The position numbers and the translations under genes are program-made. From Panax quinquefolius (taxonomy: Eukaryota > Streptophyta > Magnoliopsida > Apiales > Araliaceae), in assembly GCA_020205615.1 (NCBI GenBank), contig CM035170.1:115180213-115244212 (forward strand): DNA of 64,000 nt, given 5' to 3'. This document shows, piece after piece, positions 33,882 to 45,501 of the stretch; the stretch's first letter is position 1, and every line of letters begins with the position of its first letter. Below the pieces are notes generated by a model. It worked only from the letters and a program-made list of their open reading frames with translations. It did not search any database and was not told the DNA's origin.

Positions 33882-36303
33882 TGTGACGCCCCAAATTAGG
33901 TATATCACCCATCTTGGGTCGCCACTTACATGGTACATAAATTCAAATACAACTTACTAATATAAGCGTAGGTATACAATACGACATAAACCGTGAGTTT
34001 GAATACAAATATTATCTACTAGATATTATACAAACTCAAAAGGAGTCCTCATTACAACTATTATCACCTTTATTTCACGCGAATAGTGAGGACTACTAAT
34101 GCTATCCTCGGACCATTACTCCGCTCCCCGACTCGTCTCATTTATGTTCTCATTTCACAGAAAAAGTGAAAGAAAAGGGTGAGCTCAACTAGCCCAAGAA
34201 GAAATATTATGACTAAGATAATGCGAGAATAAATTATCATTAGCCTTCACGATGTTAAACCGATAAAATACAATGATACAACCGGTTTAATCTGCAGAGG
34301 AATATGCAATCCATTAAAAAAATCAAGTAGAGAATAAAGTCTACTATCTTTTAGGTTTTAAAAAGGTTTTCATCAATTTTATCACGAGACTTAGCTTAAT
34401 AAATAAACCACCACATCTAATCATCTACATACTTACGGTCAAGGATTTTCATCAAATTATCAATGGTCATGACTATACCGAATCACCCCGTCATAATCAT
34501 ACCAAAAACTATCCATCAACGCATTACATGTGCCACCGAGGACTTTAGTCACATCATTTATATCAAGTCATGATTATACCGAATGATCCTCGTCATAATC
34601 ATACTAAGTTCATCTATGCACGTAAGCGAAAAGATAACATAATATAACATGAGGATGATGACAATGACATAATAATTCAATAAAACAAGTTCAAGAATTA
34701 TTTAATCCATGAATTATTAACGTCCCAAATTGTCAACATGATCTTTGTTTAAATGAGAGTAAAATTCAAAATGATCGTAAAAATATTTCCATGAAAAGAT
34801 CTTCGGATGAAACGCAAATATCAAGGATATTCTACTAATTTCATGGAGTATAAAGTCAAAGTTTTAACCAACTAGGTATAATAAAGAATGGAATAACAAA
34901 AGAAATCACCACGCATGCGGTGCTTGCATAGACAAAGTTATTCCAACATAATAATAATAACGGAACCGGTCGTGAAATTCACAAGCGGGATGTTCCAACA
35001 GAATAATAAAGATGGAACCCGGATCCGGTGTAAAACACACGACATAGGATATTCCAACGAGAATGATAAAGATTTTAACCAGTCCTTGTAAAACACATGC
35101 ATGTGATGTTCCAATGTAATAATAAAAAGCGGAACCAGTCCCAAGTAAAACACACGCATGTGATGTTCCAAATGTAATAATAGAAGAATGTCACCAAGTA
35201 TAGGTAAAATCATGATCAAAGTTATTCCAATGTAATAATAAAGAATGGAATAACATAAGGATTTCACCAAGTATAGGGTATACCATGTGCACTGAGTTAT
35301 GTATAGGGTATGCCACTTTTACAAAAGTTATTCCAATGTAATAATAGTGAATGGAATAATGTAAGTTCTCTTCAAGAAGAAAGAATAACACCCTTACGGA
35401 ATACAACAAATAATATCCCTTACCGTAAAAGACAACTGGATATCAAAGTAGTGAAGTACCGTAATACTCTTCTTCTTTCTCTCTATAGATTTTCTCTATA
35501 TACTTCTCTCTATAATTTCTCTCTCTAGAGTTTCGGTGAATTAAGTAAGAAAATAATGTAGGAATGAGCTTCTATTTATAGGAAAATAGAATGCATAGTA
35601 ATTAATCCATGAACGGTCCAGATTGATTTACTTTAATCGACAAATCAAATTTAAAGCAAAATCTTTTAAATAAAATATCATATATTCTATTTATATAAAA
35701 ACATTTTACTATGCAAATACTATACGCAACACTACGCAAAACACTATGCAACACTATGCATAATAAAATATAATATATTCTATTTATAGAATAACTTTAA
35801 TAAAGTATTACATTTTATATAAAAGATGTTTCATTTTATTACGTTAATAATACGAATAAAACAAAACGTCATTATCGCTATAATAATTCATATTATTAAT
35901 CGGCTAATAATGGAATCAAACCGGTGACTTCTCATATAAACATCAATAATCAATACCGTGTGCTACTATGTAACCACACGTGACATCTTTATCTTTTACT
36001 ACCGAGTAGTTCAACAATGTCAACCAGTAAAACTTCCGCCGTTATTTCAATAAAATATTTTTGTCGCTTTCTTAATCCGACAATAATTACGCTAGGTCCA
36101 CCAATGATTGAGTAGTTATTTACGAATATTCCCTGCTAAATGTAATATTCCCCACCAATCGAATATAATATAACCACTTGCATACTTTGCAAAATTTATA
36201 AATACTACCCACAACTATAATATTATCTCAAATTCACACCATAATATTAAAAAATTATTTCGACAAAATTTAAATCTTTATTGATAAAATCTGGGGTCTC
36301 ACA
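33882..36303 (-). mobile_element. solo B' LTR with target duplication (second)
   Basis: On the minus strand it starts TGTGAGACCCC at 36303 and ends GGGGCGTCACA at 33882, 2422 bp. It is closely similar along its length to the solo LTR at 29962-32387. The CTATT repeats on both sides show a normal insertion followed by LTR-LTR recombination. It sits inside the GTTACTATTCATGA array of the host LTR, so it is younger than that LTR. Confidence 0.92.
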
Positions 36304-36308
36304 CTATT
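36304..36308 (+). repeat. right target-site duplication CTATT
   Basis: Partner of 33877-33881. Confidence 0.85.
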
Positions 36309-36356
36309 CATGAGTTACTATTCATGAGTTACTATTCACGAGTACTATTCATGAAG
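36309..36356 (+). repeat. GTTACTATTCATGA array of A LTRs (split copy)
   Basis: The 15-16 bp unit continues from 33829-33881 across the solo LTR. The other arrays are at 44396-44466 (plus) and, reversed, at 16180-16250 and 23455-23535. The unit number differs in each. Confidence 0.8.
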
Positions 36357-36685
36357 CGTGAAGATGTTTTTTGTGGAATTTCTATCTTTTGGTGTCTGAG
36401 ATTACTTATTCACGTATACTAAGACTATTCACGATACTGACTATTCAATTAAAAAATAAAATTTCTTCTTTTGTCCAAAATATCTATTCGGATACTAGCT
36501 TTGATTGTATCCATGTTTTGATCATTCTTGAATTTAACACCACTATGATCATTTTTGAGGTATTTTTGAACATGGATAAAACAAAGTACGAATCCTTAAT
36601 CCTTAATCCTTGTCATTTTGTTTCACCGGATTCGCTTCTTTAAAAATATTTTTCATCATCCTCGCCTTAAATGATGATATTATTG

Positions 36686-36820
36686 AATATCTTTGGCACT
36701 CAGTAATGCAAAGATGAATGATTTGAAGAATATCTTTGGTAGTAGTCAAAGATGAACAGTGTTTATATGAACATGACTTAATCGATGAATATCTTTGGCC
36801 CATAGTGCAAAGATGAATAT
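36686..36820 (+). repeat. stem-loop repeat array in the A LTR leader
   Basis: Three units contain ATCTTTG, a loop of about 9-10 bases containing TAGTG, then CAAAGAT or a variant. They are near 36690-36718, 36730-36755 and 36790-36818. The first and last arms are complementary over 7 bases. Equivalent arrays are at 44817-44947 and, reversed, at 15675-15813 and 22990-23118. Confidence 0.7.
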
Positions 36821-37359
36821 TTGATTCCGATGTATATTGATTGATGTTACAGGATATAAAGATAGACGATGAACTTTTAAATTCATACATAGAAGATAGT
36901 AGTTTGCATTTCTCTACTTAACTCTTCTAATGAATTATTATTTCATTGCGAATATTGATTTAAAATTTGTTGTCTATTGTATTCTATTAGATTTTTCCTG
37001 TTGAAGACTAACGATAATTTGTTGTATATTATCTTAGTCATAATATTCTTTACCGGGCTAGTTGAGCTCACCCTTTTCCTTTTTGTTCCATTTTTCTTCT
37101 CGTGAGGCGAGAATATAAGAAAAGCACGAGTCTGGGTATGGAATGAAGGTTTTAGAAAGAATTGTTTAGTAGTCCTCACCATTTTGTAAAATAATGTATC
37201 AATAAATGTGATGAGGATTTATTTGAGTATAGATATTGTCTGAAGATAATATTTGTATTCAAACTCACGGTTTTACTTTGTAATAATAAAGTTGTAGTTG
37301 TTTCGCATCATGTATTGACAACTCGTAATAGTGATGTATACCTATTTTGGGGGCGTCAC

Positions 37360-38039
37360 GTGTAGTCAAAAGATGAATGATTTCAAGAATATCTTTGGCC
37401 ATAAAGTGCAAAGATGAACATGTGTTTAGATGAACATGACCAATCGATGAATATCTTTGGCCCTCAGAGTGCAAAGATGAATATTTGATTCCGATATATA
37501 TATGATTGATGTTACACTTGATAAAAGATGAGCGATGAACTTTTAAATTCATACATGTAAGATAGTAGTTTGCATTCTCTACTTAACTATTCTAATGAAT
37601 TATTATTTCAGCTGCGAATATTGATTTAAAATTTGTTGTCTATTGTATTCTATTATATTTTTCCTCATTGAAGACTAACGATAATTTGTTGTATATTATC
37701 TTTGTCATAATATTCTTTATTGGGCTAGTTGAGCTCACCCTTTTCCTTTTTGTTCCATTTTTCTTCTCGTGAGGCGAGAATATAAGCGAAAGCGAGTCGG
37801 GTATGGAATGAAGGTTTTAGAAAGAATTGTTTAGTAGTCCTCACCATTTTGTGTAAAATAATGTATCAATAAATGTGATGAGGATTTATTTGAGTATAGA
37901 TATTGTCTAGAAGATAATATTTGTATTCAAACTCACGCAGCTTTCTTGTTGTAATAATAAAGTTGTAGTTGTTTCGCATCACGTGTATTGACAACTCGTA
38001 ATGGGTTGGATGGAATGGACCTATTTTGGGGGCGTCACA
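37360..38039 (+). mobile_element. partial family A LTR (3' part), adjacent repeat
   Basis: This 680 bp repeats 36695-37359 in order and ends GGGGGCGTCACA before a primer site. It begins in the stem-loop array, so two LTR 3' parts lie in tandem. It serves as the 5' LTR end of the element at 38040-45501. Confidence 0.85.
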
Positions 38040-38040
38040 G

Positions 38041-38053
38041 TTGGTATCAGAGC
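38041..38053 (+). other. intact primer-binding site
   Basis: TTGGTATCAGAGC follows the LTR end after one base. It matches the plant initiator tRNA-Met primer site throughout. Confidence 0.92.
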
Positions 38054-38224
38054 TTAGGGATATGATCTCTGGCGGAGATCGGGGAATAGAACTAGGAGGG
38101 GAGAGACGAGTAAATCCTTCGCTAGTGTGTCCTACCTAAGCTTATTTTTTTGGTCAGTATATAAGGATATTATGTGATATATTGATTTCCTTAATTAACC
38201 CTTGTTTTATGACAGTATTTGAGA

Positions 38225-39345
38225 ATGTCGACTGAGAATATTAACAATGGAAATGAGACCGTGGAGACGCCTGTACTCACCAACGAGGAGAAACGCAGTA
38301 ACAGTCGGTAATGTTCCTCCCGTGAACAATACCACCGAGCGATGATGAACGAGGGTTGTTTAGAAGCTTTTGCGCTTCATGCAAAATCGACGAGGAGACT
38401 CGTGTTCAAAATACGAGGAGAAATGATAGCAATTCACGGGTTGTTACACAAACAAGCAGCTTCAAAGAGTTGGGACCACCGAAATTTAAGGAAAGCCGGA
38501 TCCGATCATGGGCGGAAACATGGGTCAAACAAATTACAAAGATATTCGATGTCTTGGGATGCACGGAGGAGCGAAGGTTCCATTCGCCACCTTTATGTTC
38601 CGTGGCGCGAAGCGCATCTATCGGGTGGAGAGTCATGAAGCGTACCCATCCAAATGCACTCAAATGTCTTGGGAAGCGTTTGAAACTATTTAATGACAAA
38701 TACTTTCTTGAAAGTGTTCGTCATATGATGGAAGTGGAGTTCATCGATTAGAGCAAAACAACATACGACGGTGTCTCAATGACGAGGCAAAGTTTGCGAG
38801 TTATCGTGTTTGCACCTCATTTGGTGGAGAATGAGGAACGTATGACACTTGATGTTTCTTAGAGGTTTGAAACCCGATACGTCGAGATCTCATTTCTCAT
38901 AAACTTTCTCTATTCAGATGTTGTAAAATGGGGCTCAATTATTAGAAACGAGATAACGAGTACGGTCAAACCGAGGACCACAACCGAGATCGTACGTAGA
39001 TAGCGATCAACGTAATAATGATAACCAAATGGAGAAAAACAGACGGACAAAATGGTAACCACTGCGGGTGGTAATCATGGCCATGTAAATAGAAGAAGCG
39101 AGTCGGGAGGAGATTTTAAAAGAGGAGATTTAACAATGACCATGTGAAGAAGACGATGTCGGCGACAAGAATCGGTTCTAAGGGAGGAGAACGACCACCG
39201 GGTTATATGCTATAAATGCGGGAAAGAGGGACATATCACCAAACCGTCCCACAACAGCTCAAGGTATGCTATAATTATGGAAAGGAAGGACATATCGCTC
39301 GAGATTATACTGTAGCGAAACCTAGTTCAATGGGGATGGTGACTC
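38225..39345 (+). pseudogene. gag remnant (plus A element)
   Basis: The start ATG at 38225 gives MSTENINNG-like sequence after one early shift. Central blocks AETWVKQITKIFDVLG (near 38513-38565) and a LFNDKYF block (near 38690) match Retrotrans_gag. The zinc knuckles are near 39208-39245 (C-Y-K-C-G-K-E-G-H, followed by lost spacing) and 39265-39310 (C-Y-N-Y-G-K-E-G-H). At least four frameshifts are present. Confidence 0.85.
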
Positions 39346-39369
39346 AAAAGACTATCCCGTAAAAGTCAA

Positions 39370-39900
39370 AGTCAACGATTCCGGGAAGAGCGTTTGTTGT
39401 GGATCGGTCATAATGCTAGGAACCCAAACGAGGTGATCACGGGTAAGCTATTTATAAATTCTTGCGAAGTTTATACCTTACTTGATCTAGGTGCTACCCA
39501 TTCATTTATCTCTCTCCTTGTGCTCAACGCTTAAACTTGACTCGGAGAAATTAGACTTTGACCTATCTGTGGAAACTCCGCTAGAGAAACTTTCATCACA
39601 TCCACCGCTTATAAATCTTGTTTGATTCAAGTTGGCACCATTACCTTACCTGTTGACCTTTATCTCTTTAAAGATACATGCTTTTGATGTGATTTTAGGG
39701 ATTGGTTGGTTAACTACTCATCATGCCAAAATTGATTGTTTTCGTAAGGTTGTTAGTTTTCATATTCCTAACCAACCCATTGTATTTAATTCAAGCAACT
39801 AAACCATTAAAATCAATCATGCACCATTATCGTATCTAATCATAAAGCTATTCGTTTATTGAAAAAACGGATGTCAAGCTTTCTTAGCCCATGTTATGGA
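39370..39900 (+). pseudogene. protease remnant (plus A element)
   Basis: GKLFINSCEVYTLLD is followed by L-G-A-T-H-S-F-I-S near 39480-39510. The family motif is D-T/S-G-A, so the catalytic triad here reads D-L-G. The FDVILGIGWLTTHHAKID block is near 39680-39740. Frameshifts separate it from gag and RT. Confidence 0.8.
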
Positions 39901-41290
39901 TTTGAATAAAGACACGCCAAATTTGAATAATATTCCCGTTGTTATTGACTTTCCGACGATTTCAAGAACTTCCCTTGCCTACCCCGTAACGTGAAGTTGA
40001 ATTCTTTATTGATCTTGAACTGGTACAAAGCCCATTTCTAAAACCCCATATCGAATGGCTCCTATTGAACTTGAGAGTTAAAGGTCCAACTACGTGAATT
40101 GTTGGACATCGGTTTCATCTCGCCCTAAGTACATCTCCTCGGGGTGCTCTGCTTTATTTGTAAAGAAGAAAGACGGAGTATGCGACTTTGTATTGACTAT
40201 CTGAATTGAACCATGTCACCATCAAGAATAGGTATCCTCTACCTCGTATTGATGACTTGTTTGACCAACATTCTGGGGCACAATTCTTTTCAAAATCGAT
40301 CTTAGTTCTAGATATCATCACCAAGATTAGAATCGAGGATATTCCAAAGATCGCCTTGTAACTCAGTATGGGCATTATGAATTCTTAGTCATGTCTTTCG
40401 GATTGACTAATGCTCCTGCGGCTTTCATGGATATGATGAACCGAGTATTCAAGGAATATTTGGATCGGGTTCGTTGTTGTCTTTATTGATGACATCCTTA
40501 TATATTCCAAAAGTCGTGAAGATCATGAGCACCATTTGAAGTTTGGTACTCCAAAGGCTTCGTGAAAACAAACTATATGCCAAATTGAAGAAATGCGAGT
40601 TCGGCTTGAGGAAGTAGCATTCCTTGGGCACGTGGTGTCGAAACATGGAGTATCTGTTGATCCGGCCAAGATTGAAGCAATACAAAGTTAGGAGCAACCA
40701 AGTCGGTGGATCAAGTACGTAGCTTTTGGGCTTAATTGGTTATTATCGGAGATTCGTGGATGGGTTTTCTCGAATCGCTACTCCATTAACTCGCCTAACT
40801 CGGAAGGATACAAAATTCGTTTGGAGCGAAGAATGCGAGAAGAGTTTCCAAGAGCTTAAGAGGAGACTTATTTCTAAGACTGTTCTAACAATACCATCCG
40901 TTCGGATGGATTTGTTATCTCACAATGATGCTTCGGCAAAGGGTTAGGATGTGTTCTCATGCAACGTGGGAAAGTCATAGCTTTATGCCTCGCGACAACT
41001 TAACTTAAAGAGTATGAGAGGAATTATCCTACTCATGATCTAGAGTTAGCGGCGTGATGCGTTTCAGCTTAAAGATATGGAGGAACTATCGTCAGATGGG
41101 GAGAAAGTGGAGATATATTCGGACCATAAAAGTCTTAAATATTTCTTCACTCAAAAAGAACTCAACACGCAGAAGCGACGTTGGCTCGAGCTATTGAAAG
41201 ACTACGACCACACTATTCAATACCATCCCGGAAAAGCGAACGTAGTAGCCGACGCGTTGAGTAGAAGATCATATCGCGAACGAGTGCGAT
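39900..41290 (+). pseudogene. RT and RNase H remnant (plus A element)
   Basis: RT blocks: a KPISKTPYRMAP-like block near 40025-40060, an [17 protein letters not shown] block near 40190-40220, a [17 protein letters not shown] block near 40390-40440, and [21 protein letters not shown] near 40465-40535. RNase H is partly clean: [30 protein letters not shown] is open at 40726-40947, and [26 protein letters not shown] is open at 41077-41292, ending [15 protein letters not shown]. The open pieces are each shorter than 75 residues, so no active enzyme is encoded as read. Confidence 0.88.
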
Positions 41291-41299
41291 GATGTCAAG

Positions 41300-42525
41300 T
41301 ATACGACAGAGCCAACTTTAATAGAAAAAGTTAAGGTTGCTTTCAAGCCACCGACCGGAGCCGATGCGCGTATGAAGAAGAAAGTACAAGAAGGAGCTAT
41401 TCCTAAGCGAGAATTGATGAAGAAGGAATACTTGAGTCCACTCTAGACTTTGTGTTCCTAACGACTCGATTTGAAATACAAGATTATGATGGAGGCACAC
41501 AATACACCATTTGCAATCCATCCTCGGAAGTACTAAAATGTATCGTGATCTTCGACATACATTTTGGTGGAACAATATGAAGAGAGATTGCAAAGTTTAT
41601 CTCAATGTGTTTAACTTGTCAACGTGTAAAGGCGAGCATCCGGGTACCTAAGGGTCCGTTGCAACCACTTGAGATTCCGAAATGGAAGTGGGAACACATT
41701 ACCATGGATTTCGTTACGGGTCTTCCTACGGTTTCTCAGGGCATCAATGCTATTTGGGTTATTGTTGATAGATTAACCAAGTCTGCTCATTTCTTGCTGA
41801 TACGGGAGACTTATTCACTTGAACGTCTTGCTAGTATGTACGTGAATGAGATTGTGAGGTTGCATGGCATGCCTGTATCCATAGTTTCGGATCGTGACCC
41901 AAGATTCACTTCAAGATTTTGGGTTAGCTTGCAAAAAGCTATGGGCACGGATTTACGATTCGATTCAAAGATACCATCCTCAAACGGACGGACAATCGAA
42001 AGGACTATTCAAACTCTTGAAGATTTATTAAGACTCACATGTCCTGTACTTCAAGGCGGTTAGGATAAGTATTTACCATTGGTGGAATTCTCCTACAACA
42101 ACAGCTTATCGAGCAAGTATAGGTGTGGCTCCATTTGAAGCATTATATGGGCGAAAGTGTCGCTCTCCAGTATGTTGGGACAAGGTGGGTGAAGCAACAT
42201 TGTTGGGACCCGAGTTGGTACGTATGACTACGGAAAATATCCAAATGATTCGACAACGTATACAAACGGCACAAGATCGAAAAAAGAGTTAAGCGGATCT
42301 TCATCGAAAGGACGTGGAATTTAGTGTAGGGGATCATGTATTGTTGCGAGTTGCTCCATGGAAGGGAGTTACAAGATTTGGGAAGAGAGGAAAGCTCAAT
42401 CCACGATTTATTGGTCCATTTCAAATTCTTGACCGAGTAGGAAATGTAGCATATAGACTCGCGTTACCTCCGAGTATGTCTCGTGTTCATAATGTGTTTC
42501 ACATATCGTACTTCAGAAATATGTG
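41300..42525 (+). pseudogene. integrase remnant (plus A element)
   Basis: The zinc domain is near 41500-41640. An open stretch of 152 residues at 41605-42063 carries ITMDF with the first catalytic aspartate and IVSDRDPRFTSRFW with the second. The segment after KAMGTDLRF is scrambled near 41960-41985, where other genes of this family have a YHPQTDGQ block. The glutamate block lies near 42080. A second open stretch at 42314-42526 has [17 protein letters not shown] and [22 protein letters not shown]. It is the best-preserved integrase core here. Confidence 0.9.
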
Positions 42526-42780
42526 AAAGACCCGAACCACGTTATAGAGTTAGAACCCAGACGAGATAGCCAAGACTTAACGTATGAGGAGGTACTGTCA
42601 AGATCTTGGATAGGAAGGAGCATGTCCTACGCTAAGAAAGGTCATACCACAAGTTAAAGTTTTGTGGAGGAATCATGCTATAGAGAAAATGACCGAGAAT
42701 TAGAAACGGAAATGAAAGCGAGGTATCCTCACCTTTTCAAACACCAGTGCACGTCACGTCAATTTCGAGGACGAAATTTC
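42526..42780 (+). pseudogene. chromodomain-like tail remnant (plus A element)
   Basis: Recognisable against 7938-8222: [14 protein letters not shown] near 42527, a YEEV block near 42585, the LDRKEHVLR-like block near 42605-42635, and VKVLWRNHAIEKMT near 42655-42690. Each block is in a different frame. It ends at the QFRGRNFIRREV-like stretch before the polypurine tract. Confidence 0.75.
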
Positions 42781-42794
42781 ATAAGGAGGGAGGT
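42781..42794 (+). other. polypurine tract
   Basis: ATAAGGAGGGAGGT directly precedes the LTR start TGTAAG. Confidence 0.88.
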
Positions 42795-45501
42795 TGTAAG
42801 ACCCCAACTTATTATTAATGAAATTTAATTTTCTCTATTTATTATTTTGAAATAAGAAGGGTTGATTTGATTAATGTGGATAGTTAGGGGTAAAATACGC
42901 AAATATTTCAAAATAAGCAAGTGGTTATAAAATATTCATTGTTGTTTGAGAATATTAAATGCTGTTTTGGAATATTCGTGCGACGGCACAAATAATATGG
43001 GCCCCATAACTGAAAGCGATTGGATGAAGAAAACGACAAATATATAAGTTGTTTAAAAATAATGGCGTAGTTATTACTGATTAACACTTTGTTGGAATAC
43101 CCGGTGGTTAAAAACACGATGTCTGGCGTTGTTGCCAAGATGACACTCAGTATTGCACCAATTATTGAAGGCCTTTACTCAATAATGGTTACGATAATTC
43201 TTATTCGATATTTTATTTTATTGATTCAATAATTGCTACGTTGACATTTTATATTCATTGTTGTTTGATAATTGTCATTACAATCGTATTTTCCATTATC
43301 GGAGCAATAATTCATATTATCTGAATAATATTATTAGATAACATTATTGACAATGTCTAGAAAGTTACATCTAAGGAGAGGTTTGATCATCTAATCATGC
43401 GTGCGCCCGATGAGGAGAGATCCTTATTGAAAGCCCCTCTATCCCTGAACTGCTCGTCATTGTCAATAATGTGATTCTATAATATTATTTATGAATAATT
43501 AATTATTGATTTATATGATGAGAAAAATATTGATTTTATGAGGATATAGATGGAGAAAATTTTAATGTGACAATTGTTGAAAATTAATATTTTATCTTTT
43601 TCTCGATAAAATAATTCATTTAAATATATTATTTTAATAATATATTAACGATGATATTTTTACAATGAATGTGGGATATATGAGTATATGAGGAGGAAGA
43701 GTATTTTGTGGCATTAAATGTTTAACACATATTTTGTGTGTTGGTGGACACAATTATTGATCAAATTTGATTATAGCACAGTAAAATCGCCCGTTTGTGG
43801 ATTTCGGTCAATTTCTGTTTGGAATTTGAAAAAACTTTCTTCTGCAAAGTTGTAGAGAATTGAATTTCCTATAAAAACTCGCAAGATTTGAATTTTCTGA
43901 TAAAAGGGCTATTTATTATGAATTATTGAAGTTTCGAAATAATAAATTTTTGGGAGTTTTAGTTAATTATTTTGAGAAAAACGTTTTTTGCAACTAAGTT
44001 GGCCTCACATGTGATTCAAATGGGCTGAGATCAGTTGTCTAAGGTGGGCTAAAGAAAATGTGAAAAATATATTAATATTATATTCAATTTTCTGCTTTGG
44101 TGTTCTAAGCATTTTCCTATAAATAGGGTGCTTAGGTTAGAGTTGAAAATCACAACAGAAACTGAAGTTTCTCTCTATTTCTCTCTCGATATATTGAGCG
44201 TATTCTTGTGAGTATACTTTGAGTATTGTTAGGCGATGCAAGTTCCTTCAAAGACTATACCCTATTCCAAATAGAAGTACTAATCTTTCGAGGTAAGGGA
44301 TGTTATTTTCTTCTCGAGATGATATTATTTCTTCAATATCATTATCTTTGAAATATTGGTTGGAACTTTTATCAAATTTGGAACTTTTTCATGTCGGGTT
44401 ACTATTCATGAGTTACTATTCATGAGTTACTATTCACGAGTTACTTATTCACGAGTACTATTCATGAAGCGTGAAGATGTTTTTTTTGGAATTTCTATCT
44501 TTTGGTGTCGAGTTACTATTCACGTATCGGCATTATTCACGATACCTGACTATTCACGATACGCCACTATTCAATCGAAAAATAAAATTTCTTCTTTTTG
44601 TCCAAAATATCTATTACGGATACTAGCTTTGATTGTATCCATGTTTTGATCATTCTTGAATTTTACACCACTATGATTATTTTTGAGGTATTTTTGAACA
44701 TGGATAAAACAAAGTACGAATCCTTAATCCTTAATCCTTGTCATTTTGTTTCAATTTGGATTCGTTTCTTTAAAAATATTTTCATCATCCTCGGTCTTAA
44801 ATGATGATATTATTGAATATCTTTGGCTGTCAGTGGTCAAAAATGAATGATTTTGAAGAATATCTTTGGCCATAGTGCAAAGATGAAAAAGTGTTTAGAT
44901 GAACATGACCAATCGATGAATATCTTTGGCTCAGAGTGCAAAGATGAATATTTGATTCCGGATATATATTGATTGATGTTACACGGATAAAAGATAGACG
45001 ATGAACTTTTAAATTCATACATAGAAGATAGTAGTTTGCATTCTCTACTTAACTCTTCTAATGAATTATTATTTCACTACGAATATTGATTTAAAATTTG
45101 TTGTCTATTGTATTCTATTAGATTTTTCCTGTTGAAGACTAACGATAATTTGTTGTATATTATCTTAGTCATAATATTCTTTACTTGGGCTAGTTTGAGC
45201 TCACCCTTTTCCTTTTTGTTCCATTTTTCTTCTCGGGAGGCGAGAATATAATGAGTACGAGTTGGGTATGGAATGAAGGTTTTAGAAAGAATTGTTTAGT
45301 AGTCCTCACCATTTTGTAAAATAATGTATCAATAAATGTGATGAGAATTTATTTGAGTATAGATATTGTCTGAAGATAATATTTGTATTCAAACTCACAA
45401 TTTCTTCATTGTAATAATAAAGTTGTAGTTGTTTACATGCCATGTATTGACAACTTTCGAGAATGGGTTGGATGGAATGGACCTATTTTGAGGCGTCCAC
45501 A
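42795..45501 (+). mobile_element. complete family A LTR (3' LTR)
   Basis: It starts TGTAAGACCCC and ends GAGGCGTCCACA, 2707 bp. The TATA box is at 44118-44125. The GTTACTATTCATGA array is at 44396-44466 and the stem-loop array at 44817-44947. It is the reference copy for the other A LTRs in the window. Confidence 0.92.
44118..44125 (+). promoter_or_regulatory. TATA box of the A LTR
   Basis: TATAAATA followed by GGGTG, about 1.32 kb into the LTR. All A copies keep it. Confidence 0.65.

Larger units (their letters stand above)
29779..37359 (+). mobile_element. family A LTR split by two solo LTRs
   Basis: The LTR pieces are 29779-29961, 32388-33881 and 36309-37359, together about 2.7 kb. The start lacks its TGTA and begins AGACCCCAAC. 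The TATA box is at 33547-33554. Reading across the insertions gives the normal A LTR order up to the GGGGGCGTCAC end. Confidence 0.85.
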
